21,320 nt of DNA from positions 1-21,320 of the forward strand of contig JAKCWW010010646.1 of the NCBI GenBank assembly GCA_026260175.1. The letters run 5' to 3'. Positions within the stretch are counted from its first letter, which is position 1. Each line of letters begins with the position of its first letter. The notes beneath the pieces were generated by a model. That model made no database searches. It was not told the DNA's origin and saw only the letters and a program-made list of their open reading frames with translations. Made by a program: the position numbers and the translations under genes. Origin of the DNA: Reticulitermes lucifugus. Taxonomy: Eukaryota; Arthropoda; Insecta; Blattodea; Rhinotermitidae. Shown one piece after another: positions 9,258 to 18,715 of the stretch.

Positions 9258-12200
9258 TTAGAACTCATCAAACAATGAACTAGTGTCAAGTCCTTCTAAA
9301 ACATCCAATGCTGAACATTCAACCTCTGTCAGGCACTTACTTGATCCAGAAATATTTTCACTTGACGAGTGCACTACCTTGGTATCGCTTACAGAACCTC
9401 CAGAGCCAAACTTCAAATATGAAGGGGGAGTGTAAGTTTCGTGTAAATGGTTTGCTATGTTCACTGTTGGTTTCAAAGTTCTGGTGAAGTCTGAGTAAGG
9501 AACAGCAGGAACTTTAGAGGTGTTTGAGGTCTGGGGAACAGCAGTTACTAAATTTCCAAAATGTGAAACTTTGGGGGTGAAACCACCTTTAAATTTTGGT
9601 GCCGCTGAATCATTCATTTTGGAATTGGAAGGGCAAGATGGGTGCAGTTGAAACTTGAAACCTTCACTCCCAAGAGTTTTTCCCTCATCACTTTTATGGG
9701 GTGGATTCAATAACTTAGTTCCACATGAATCAAGCATTGACTGCAGCTGAAACTTGAAACTTTCACTATTAGAGGATTTGTCTTTCTGAATCTGTTGTGG
9801 CGAATCTGACACATTCTGCCCCACTGGCACAGACTTTCCATATATTGACTGTACCCTATGATCCATGACACTCCTATTTGATGGGGTGCTGCTCTTTACT
9901 ACTGTAGATGCATACAACTTGCCATGTGAAGTGTTTCCCAAGTTTGTCATATTTAGAAAATTTTTTTTCATGATTTGTACATTGTTATTTAAAGAATTTT
10001 CACACATAGTACTGTCTCTGTTATTAACCGAGTTTTGTAAAATATGACTAGCAGATTGTGGTACTGATGTACCATACATGAATTTAGGAACACTAGAAAC
10101 AGCCTGTCGCCTACCATCTGGACAAGAAGCTACAGGAGGGGCATTACCTGTAATGTCCCCACTTTGTTTTACATTGCAATAAGAAACTGAGAGATTTGGA
10201 CTACCAACAGTACTAAACATAGAATTCACCGGCCTGCAAACTGGGGAAGTTTCAGGAGCAGAGTGGTATGCCTGCCAGTCACTGACACTCTTCAGAAGTT
10301 CACTGCATGTCATTTGCTGTACTCTTGTCATTCTGACCTCACTGCTGTGTTCTCCCATGGCTTCATTTTGTGAAACATTACTGTAGATGTTAATGATGTT
10401 ATTACAGGTGACATTGAGGTAGTGTCGCCGTGCAGTAATGCCTGTACTAAGCACACCAACCTGACGAAGCACTAGGACAGACCCAGGCTGCAGCTGCCCT
10501 CCATATTGCTCCCATACTTCACGATGCAGTGTTCCGTGGACCTCCCCTTCAACACACGGTACCTAACATTCAACTCATTCTACACATCTGGTAATGATGC
10601 ATCCTGTTATGTTTTAAATTACTAATTAAATATTAAAACAAACAGAAATACCAATACTGTAATGTACAGCTTCATTATGAGGGCTCAATTTACATGAATT
10701 TTTATACAATGTGTGACAGTCAGTAGCATATTGTGAGTACTATATATTTGTATTTCAACATGATGGCTAGAAGAAGTCAAGAGATGCACTGAACATTTTT
10801 TTGTGAAATACATAAAACTGAATGTATTGATGGTTCTTAGGCATTCTTTACAAAGTAAAAAAGGAATGCATTATGTAGAAATCAAGGGTTTGGCTCAATC
10901 CACTGCATGGCCAGGTGTTAAACTGCATAACTTTTGAAGAGTTTCTTTTTCTGGCATTAGTCTTTCATAATGTAAGTTAATGAACAGTCTTAACTACATT
11001 TATTGTGTGTTTTAAATATATCTGTAGAGGTTTAATGTTGCTTTTTTTATGCTGATAATGCATTCATGCATTTCACATTATTATTAGTATGGAAAAAATG
11101 TGCTTTGATTAGTGCAGTTTCACTTAGTGCTCTGTATTCACGAAACCAATAAACATTGCTGTCTAGAGAATCCCCATAGTAATCTTCTGCCACAGCTGTT
11201 TCCTTCATCAGTATTTCTACATGCTTTGCTCTTCCCATTCTTAAGTATCACATACACAGCTGCAACATTGTACCTGTTCTGTCTTGTAAAACAACACAAG
11301 GATCGGGTGAGCTGCAGTCTATGTCACGCAGCACAGTCACCAGGAACGGAACCTTCTGATCCACCAGCTGGCGTGCAGCGGCACGTCTCTTGACCCACGC
11401 CACTGTAAACTGACTGAGGGGTCCATTGTTATCACTCAACTCAAAATCCCTCAACATCTGCAGCCAGGCTGCTGCCTCAAACATTGACTCAGATGACTGG
11501 AAACACAGAGGATTCTGCAATATGAAAGGACTTCCATCAGCACAATTTAATGGCAACATTATTTTTGTCCGAGTTTTCATACTTCTGTTTTATGTATTAC
11601 ACTGAGAGCAACATATAAAACAGAGATCCACAAATTATGGTAACACAATATTTGCATCACAATCTATGGAATGTGTTGAAGCATCAACCGTACAGCCCAG
11701 ATCTGGACCCTCCAGTTTCCATTTGTTGCGATCTCAAAAGAAGCATCTTGCTTGATGGCACTTTGCTACAGGTGCAGATGCTCAACATGTAGTGCAGCAA
11801 TGGTGGTTCAGCCAAGACTTTTACCACAAGAGTATGCATAAAATTATCACATAGTAGGACAAATGACTCAACTGGCCAGGCAATTATGTTGAAAAATAGT
11901 ATAAACATATGACTTGATTATGTTGTACTATCATAATGGTACAACTAAAAGTCTTCTCACAAAAGAATTTGTTACTTTACTCTCTAGACCTCCTTTGTAT
12001 AATTTCAACACATGCAGGAAGTCACAAAATAACAAGGATTGATGACAGAACATTAAAATCAGCTTAAATCATGAGATGTTCAGCAGGATACACACTTTTC
12101 AAGTACACATGATATGAAATAATAATGACATAATTATGACTTCCACAGATCTCAGAGTTATACAATTCATAAATGAAGTTATTGACAATGGTGTGACACA

Positions 12201-15200
12201 TGGATAAAGATAACTCTTTTGCACCTTGTTCATTACCCCAATTTTAAAAAGCCACTGCATTTCAAAAAGTGGCTCTTATTTCCATCATGAGGTGGCAGGG
12301 GAAATACTTCCCTTGGTTCCTACATAGAGTGACTTTCAAACCATGGGCCAAGTAGAGTGGGTTTCTATGAGATTCATAAAAAAACATTCAGATTCCTTTC
12401 TGTTTTGAAAATTACGTGTTTTAGGGTTGGACCATGATGTTTGTCTGCATATCTGATGATATGACATTGCTGTGGGTCTCACCTCATTATGCAGTATCTC
12501 TGAATCTGCTATGGGAGGTTGTACAGGGGACTGGTTCATCATCTGGTCCTGAAAGAAAGAAAACATATATTTATGTATATCATGTGCAGCATATTGCTTG
12601 ACAGTCTTCCTGTATGGTGGGGTAGGAAATCAACACCATTTCCAAAGTTTACCTGGCCACAAAAAGCAGTCCCCTACACATCTCAAACAGAAGGCCATTA
12701 CACTTTCTGCTTCAGTGTAAAGGCAAAGGTCACCCCATAACAAGCCCATGCAGGCATATAGGGGACGCAGAGGTATATGTAGCTCCAACCCATTTGCAAC
12801 CTCAGCACTACGAGGCAGTGGGTAGTCAGCACCATGCCCCAGCCGCTTTACTCCTGGGAAAGACCCACTGTACAGGAGGCTGAGTGGGCCTATTGGCTGA
12901 TCTGGATGGGCATGGAAAATCTTGCCCCCACTGGGATTTGATCTCTGGACCATCCAGCCTGTAGCAAGTTGCTACCACCTGCAGCACTTCCGTACATTCC
13001 ATTGCATTCATCTAGCCATTCTGTTCTATACATGTTCACAATGATAACCTCCACTAGCTGCAAGTACATGTGGCTGGCTGACACAGGCTAAAGGGATCTG
13101 GAAGGGAATACAATGGAAGGCAGCAAGTTGGAAGCCTCAATTATCACCACATCAACAATCCATGGAACTTATGTGCATGACCCAAGTATAATCTCAGTAC
13201 AGCTATCACAAATTGTACACTGTACCAAATGCCAGAACATTCTCTCTCTGACCATATTTTATAATCAAAAACTGTAGAAAAAAGAAAAGTTAGAAGAGTA
13301 AGTATGGTACAGTAATACTAAGGGGAAAAACAGCTACTTGCATTCACAGCATAAAACCACAAAATGTTCAGACATCGTTGGGTTCCCGAAACAAATAATT
13401 GCTTAATTGAGATCTGAGGTTTTCATAATGGTACATATTAAGATTATAGTCTTCTGAAATGTTACACCATTTAATTTGGTAGATGTGCAGGTTTACCAAT
13501 ATTTCAGAGAAACCTGCTGCCTTTATCTTCCCCCTTCTACCTTACAGACAGAAGCAGCAGGTTCCTCCAAAACACTGGTACATATCTACTGAACTACATG
13601 GCATCACATTGCAAAAGGCCATAATGTTAATGCTTAATTTATCTATCACTGAAGCAAGAGCACCACTGACCTTGTCTGGAAGCAAGCCTGCTGGCCCTGG
13701 AAACTTTCGCTGACGAATGGTCAGACCAACCCTGTTGTGCTGTGGAGTTACACCAGGCCCCACCATCCCTATACAAACAGGAACAAGATAACCTCACATA
13801 TTATGTACCACTTGTTTAACAATGAAAGAGTTTTGCATTTTGCTTCCTTTGCATTAATATGTTTTGTATGATTCTAACGATAAACAGTCGTTACTTCCCT
13901 GAACAGTATAAACAAGGAGCCAGAACAGCATAGTCAGTATAGTGACTAGGCTACAGGCTGGACATCTGTTGCCCCATCAAGTGCCAAGGTTAAGAACAAG
14001 TGAGGCTGTACATCCACTCTCCCGTATGCCTTTGCCCTGTGCACATGGACAACTTTACCTTTACGTATTAACGACCTAAGCGTGCATATGCAAACTTACA
14101 CTGAAAAACAACCCCTAGAATTTAATTTTATATATTTAGGCAACAAGGAAGTTTACTGCATTTTTAAGACATGCTGCATAATTTCTGTTTCATTTTCCAC
14201 AAAATGCCGTTTATTCCATAATTTTGATCTTCAAATACCCACACTTTGCATAAACCATGCACTAAAATTTAAATACCAACCCAGTCATTTAAAGGTTAAC
14301 TGCTTGGTCTTTGTAATGGAGATGCAGTGTGTTTCCTGTGAGGTAGGAATGGAATTTCAAAATATTTCAGGCTTCAGAAAGCTAAGTCTTGTCAAAGTGT
14401 AATCATAAAGCAGAGCAAGAACTTTGTTGCCAGCTTCTTAACTGTAACATGTGAGAGAATGGAATGTTGAAAACATTTTAATGCAGTGATGCAAGATATA
14501 ATAAAAATCTACATTTCTTCTAGGATTACTTTATTAGGACATATTTAACAACAACTACCTTTAAATGTGTTGTCTCCACGAAGCCTGTGCCTTCCATCTG
14601 CAGGTGTGCTTACTCTTGGCTCATGTGTGTCTGGAGTGCTTCTATCAGTGTAGTTGCTTGAAAAGGCAGAGCATGTATCATCCGCCTGCATTCTGAAACT
14701 TGCTCCTTTACAGGTATCGTTTCTTATAACATGAATTTCAGTCTCGGATGCATTCAGGTTAATGTTACTCACTTCATGCACACAGTTCAACTTTCCAGAA
14801 GTTTCTGCCTCGTTACCTGTAGCACTGTTTTCCACGACCTGACCACTGTCTTCAAAGAGAGAAATCTTTCCAAACTGTGAGCTGCCATGGTCATTGCTTG
14901 ATAATTTGTGTTTCTTTGTGGCCAGACAAGGATCCTCCTCCAAGGTACAACGCTTTTCACCTTTCGTTTCAATTCGTGTAATTGACGTGACGTCAGTTTC
15001 TGTTTCAAACACTCCTTGTAGAAAATCCTGCAACAGATGCAAGGTAAAATTGACATTCTACCTTATTTAACAGAAACTGTTCACTAAAACTGAAATAAGC
15101 GCGATTAAAATAGCGAAAAACAAATACTGGTAAATTCATCTTAAACACTTGCACTGGAATAAAAACTCAGGAAGGTTAGATTGTGCCTCTATAACCATAA

Positions 15201-15246
15201 TTCAACAAACCTCATCCAAATCGAAATCACCATCTAATTCGAACAT
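9258..15246 (-). CDS. HROB: Homologous recombination OB-fold protein (HROB / C17orf53 / MCM8IP), complete, 6 exons
   Basis: Family role (established in vertebrates): a nuclear protein that binds the MCM8-MCM9 helicase and stimulates it during homologous recombination and cross-link repair. Exons on the minus strand: 15246-15211, 15027-14559, 13768-13671, 12548-12483, 11496-11274 (or from 11514), 10546-9258. Phases agree and give 726 residues ending in TAA; human HROB is about 650. The N-terminus is acidic, with DEDFLQGVFETE spanning the first junction, close to the human DEDFL segment. A disordered linker with KKHK follows. The family signature RKFPGPAGLLP is at residues 189-199, and the OB-fold is about 270-353, including DRTGEVHGTLH and HYLNVTCNNIINIYS. 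The remaining 370 residues are a Ser/Asn/Pro-rich tail, much longer than in vertebrates, closing with the acidic LDVLEGLDTSSLFDEF that resembles the human acidic end. An in-frame TAA at 15259-15261 fixes the first ATG. The acceptor of the last exon has a poor pyrimidine tract, although frame and homology fit. Confidence 0.9.
10547..11273. other. HROB intron 5
   Basis: The donor is GTACAATG at its minus-strand start. The acceptor TGTTGAAG has almost no pyrimidine tract. No repeat was recognised inside. Confidence 0.75.
11515..12482. other. HROB intron 4
   Basis: The donor is GTGAGACC next to exon 4. AT-rich sequence with no recognised element. The exon 5 reading frame remains open for about 20 codons into this intron on the acceptor side. 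Confidence 0.7.
12717..12985 (-). mobile_element. tRNA-derived SINE (copy B), HROB intron 3
   Basis: On the minus strand the head reads GGTGGTAGCAACTTGCTACA, a box A-like segment. It is followed by GATCAAATC, an exact fit to the RNA polymerase III box B consensus GWTCRANNC. The body parallels copy A almost throughout and the tail is GTGACCTTTGCCTTTAC. This is the best preserved copy in the window and is in the same orientation as HROB. Confidence 0.85.
13490..13650 (-). repeat. VFWDV-type retroposon fragment, HROB intron 3
   Basis: The minus strand translates to IMAFCNVMPCSSVDMYQCFG and then GTCCFCL. This matches the usual decayed form AVFWDVTPCS-VD-YQ-FGGTCC of the insect repeat. It sits immediately downstream of the HROB exon 3 donor, and its frame is continuous with that exon. 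Confidence 0.6.
13933..14064 (+). mobile_element. Internally deleted SINE (copy C), HROB intron 2
   Basis: It keeps the head ending CTACAGGCTGGAC and then jumps directly to the 3' body (AGTGCCAAGGTTAAGAA) and the tail AACTTTACCTTTAC. About 150 bases containing box B and the middle are missing relative to copies A and B. Confidence 0.7.
14065..14558. other. HROB intron 2, remainder
   Basis: It lies between the deleted SINE copy C and the exon 2 donor (GTAGTTGT on the minus strand). A 106-codon plus-strand open frame (14082-14402) shows no family features. Nothing else is recognised. Confidence 0.6.
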
Positions 15247-15339
15247 TTTTGGTATATTTTATTAAGTTATTACTCTTTGGGTAATGTTACAAAACTAATC
15301 TTAACATTTTACGTATCAAGTAAACACTTCCACATCATT

Positions 15340-15445
15340 CATCTTTTTCGCGCTTCGATACACCATACAATATCGATACGGAATTCCACAACGTGAAACT
15401 GCATATCACAGACGAGAGTCACATGTTACGGCAAATGTAACCACG
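15340..15445 (-). promoter_or_regulatory. Probable HROB promoter with E2F-type and DRE-type sites
   Basis: This CpG-rich patch, about 100-200 bases upstream of the HROB ATG, stands out in CpG-poor surroundings. It contains TTTCGCGC at 15346-15353, a perfect match to the E2F consensus TTTSGCGC. It also contains the palindrome TATCGATA at 15371-15378, identical to the DNA-replication-related element bound by DREF in Drosophila. That promoters of replication and repair genes use both sites is established in flies; their use here is inferred. No convincing TATA box is seen. The transcription start is unknown but probably lies between the sites and the ATG. Confidence 0.6.
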
Positions 15446-15610
15446 GATAAGAGCTTGTTCATAACAATTCAGTTTTATTGGCCGGGAACGGAAGTATATG
15501 GCACATATGGACAAGTGCTGGGATTGCAGAATGTGATAAAAATAATTGTGTATAGTTAGCAGATTATTACACAATAAAGTCGTAAAAGCAACGAAATGTA
15601 AGAAACTGAC

Positions 15611-15801
15611 CTTATTAAGATCAAAACCTGAAGTCCAAGAAGAAATTTCATTAGTAGCAACAGAACTGCTGAAGCAAAACAAAATGTTGTTGTAATCATC
15701 AAACCGACATATGTGGTGACGATGTATTCTTCTTGTTCCCATTCCTGATGTTTTCCTTGTCGAATATCAGTAACATACAAATACCAGCCATGATAATTAT
15801 A
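15611..15801 (-). other. Candidate membrane-segment exon upstream of HROB
   Basis: A minus-strand open stretch reads EWEQEEYIVTTYVGLM and then a strongly hydrophobic ITTTFCFASAVLLLLMKFLL. It ends at a fine donor, AAG then GTCAGT at 15610. There is no ATG at its start (a TAA lies at 15802-15804) and only a weak acceptor. No family is recognised. It may be chance, or an exon of an upstream transcript overlapping HROB. Confidence 0.15.
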
Positions 15802-16237
15802 TTACAGTGGTTCCAACCCAAATTTTTCATTTATTCAAAAATGCCAAGGGGAAACAACCCTAAATACAACCGTTTGCACCTTCAGCTAGTAGATAGAAGT
15901 GGGTCGTCAAACAGAAATTGGCAGCGTTATTAAATAAAACACCTGTCACTTTAAGTCGAAGCTGCCTGTACCCGTCTCTTGCTCTTAACAAAGCTCTACT
16001 GGGCTGTGGCAATAAGAATTCCCACGGCCCTTGCCAAGTGAAACCCTATAACTGATATGGGCAGAATTTAGAATTATGAAAAAATTTTCTGGTTAATTTT
16101 AATGTTAAGGCAGAAATAACGCAAGAAACGGTTATACACAAAGAATCAAGTCTTGGGATATAACATGTAAATTCGTGAATAAATATGGATATTGCATAGA
16201 TATGTAGTGATACCAATCCATAAGGTCATGTACAGAG

Positions 16238-16478
16238 GTGGAGGTAAAGCCTCACATTCTTAACCTTGGCACTATGTACAAGTGTATTCAACTTCATGCT
16301 CAGTCTGCTTTACCCTTACAGAAAGAGCCCTCACCACCCCACTCGGTTGGATGCATACCAGAGCCAATTTGGACAATGGTGGCAAATGATACCTGCCCCC
16401 ACCAGAAATCAAACCACAGACCTTCAGACACTTTACTGTCAGTTTATATACTCCAACTTCTAGTCAGAATGGCTACAA
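16238..16478 (-). mobile_element. Degenerate SINE (copy D)
   Basis: The minus strand carries a box B-like GGTTTGATTTC, then GGTGGGGGCAGG, a segment GAGGGCTCTTTCTGTAAGGG, the AGTGCCAAGGTTAAGAA segment shared with copy C, and a short GGCTTTACCTCC end. Short open frames across it on the plus strand are by-products of the repeat. Confidence 0.7.
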
Positions 16479-17542
16479 AACGCCAGGGTTAAGAAAAGTT
16501 TGTTAGTCGTACAATATTTTATTCAGTAAAGAATTCAGCCACAAAATATCTGGACGGAATGTAAGGCTCTCACAAAGGCACATACTTACATAGAACTGCA
16601 AGCATCAATTCCAAACCTTCTGACCATCCTGAGGTTATTGGCTAACCAATCTTTTCAAAATTTTCTAACATTAAGTACAAAGTTTCTCTACATGGCCTTC
16701 ACATCTACCCAAACAAAACAATCTCATATTGACAGCTGTGATATTCATATAACAAAACGGGATGTAAATATGCAAGAAATATCACACACATTTTCAGAAT
16801 TATTATTTTAGTTGTGTACACATTAACTGCTTTTGCACCAACTATATGCAATGACCATTTCAACCCTTGAAGAGACCATCATGCTGTCTCAAAATGTTGG
16901 ATGCCAGTCACCCAGTAAATTGGCACCACATCTCACAACAGACCTCAATTACACTGCTGCAAAAACCCTCAAAATTTCTACCTTTTGCAAAGCATTTAAT
17001 GTTTCATTGCTAACAGATGTTGCCTGATATCTCATGATTTTATGTTTAGAAAGGTGACCACAAACACTACATCCTGGTCTAAACGAACTGCCGCTACCAT
17101 AATTTGGGTTAATGTGGTTTATATGACAACCTATTCTGCTTAATAAGGACTCATAATATCTGATTACCAGTGCCAATTAGTCAATCTTAAAACCATAAAC
17201 TAACCAATGAACCAACTTACACATTTCAGACATATGTAACAGATGACGTTTGTGAGTAGTGTAGTAGAGGTTCCCATTCAAAATCACTGCCAGGATAGAC
17301 TATCATGACAAAGGTTTCTCATGGTTTTCCAAAGTCCATCACCTAGTATTATCCAATCATTTGACACTGTACAGTCTGAGCTATTAACAGGATCATTAAA
17401 TAAGTTACACATACAATGGACAAATAAAGCACTTAGGTCTCTGGTCTTCCATAAGAATGAGACCAAGTTGTTAAATGTTACTGAATTAAGATAAAGTTGT
17501 CCACGTGCCTAGACATCATGCCATAAAGGCATATGGGTGGTG

Positions 17543-17770
17543 TGGAGGTAAAGTTACTTATATTCTGGACCTCAGCAGTTCATGTAATTAAATAAAAAGC
17601 ATTGAAGTCCAGCAGTTTTCCCTTGGAGGAAAAATCTTTTGGTACAAGTTGGACATGGTGCTGTCTGGACGCCACAGCCAGTATGGACACCGTGACAAGG
17701 AAAACATTTTGCTGCTGACAGAAATCAATCCTCAATGTTCCGCGTGCAATTAGTTATCCTGGCTCAAAAT
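17543..17770 (-). mobile_element. Degenerate SINE (copy E)
   Basis: The plus strand begins GGAGGTAAAG, the reverse complement of the SINE tail, and reaches GACAGAAATCAATCCTC. The latter matches the box B surroundings of copy D (ACCAGAAATCAAACCAC). The middle is heavily diverged. Confidence 0.5.
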
Positions 17771-18668
17771 GATACTAGCATAGTAGATGTATGCATATTT
17801 TGTCCAGGAAATGATTGCTTTTCCTTGTCAATACCACAGTAACAGAACTACAATTTTTAAGGAAGGGAACAGCACTTATTAAGTTCATTCATGTAACAGA
17901 AGAAATACTGGAAATGAGGATTTGAACCATATCCAAAAACTCTGCTGCAAGACTTACACATCACTTAAACAGGTACAGCTTAGTGTACATACTGACAAGC
18001 ATATGGAATAAATTTTGGAGGATCTACAGGTGTTTTCAGTTAGGTCAAAATCAGGAAATAAATTATACAGTGTTATTTACATTTGGCAATACCAAAATAG
18101 AAATATCCAAAAAAAGTCATGCTACAGCTGAAACATATGGCTATTAGCTTGTGATGAAGGCCCATTTTGCTCATGTGATCCCAGACCAAATTCTATATCG
18201 TAACTGTGCCTGTATCAAAAGCAGTTTCAAGAACAAGGTTTAACCCCAACAACAGCTGCCAATATAATGCTGTGATGTTTCTCTGCAGTATGTAAAAACA
18301 ATAACAATGAAATAAAAATTATATAAAAAGAACCCTTACTCCATGATGAATAAAGCGTAGCAGTGTTACATTACTTAGGAATTATTTATAAATATTCAAG
18401 ATCATTTCATTCTCATCCACTTCAGGTAAAGCATGTAATACATGAGAGTAAACAACATCTAACCATTACATAATCCACCATCACTGGTTTCATATGCATA
18501 TCAGAAGGTGCTGCTACATGCAATCAAAACTATCAGACTATTTGTCATATGTTCTAAAAACTCATTCTTAACCAGGGGTTAACATTTTTTTGAAAACTTG
18601 TTATACAAATATCTATGTCACCAGAAAAAGTACATGACTATTGTATGGTGCCTTACTGTGGCTCTTGC

Positions 18669-18715
18669 CTACATATGGAGTGCAAGATCCACATCTTGCT
18701 GTTGAACCATTTGTC
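18669..18715 (-). other. Candidate last exon (16 codons) of an upstream minus-strand gene
   Basis: A strong acceptor (TTTGTGTGTTTTCAG) is followed by a frame giving QMVQQQDVDLALHM and then TAG. The ending looks like a real C-terminus, but it is too short to assign. No matching upstream exon was recognised before the right edge. If real, the 2 kb downstream would be its 3' UTR. Confidence 0.15.

Noticed and set aside
13542..13766. 74-codon minus-strand open frame as a separate small gene
   Set aside because: Its first 32 residues are HROB exon 3, and the remainder is intron and retroposon.
14988..14995. Perfect CRE palindrome TGACGTCA
   Set aside because: It lies inside HROB coding exon 2 (codons of the ETDVTS segment), well downstream of the start codon, so chance is the simpler explanation.
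16238..16492. 84- and 65-codon plus-strand open frames
   Set aside because: They are translations of SINE copy D.
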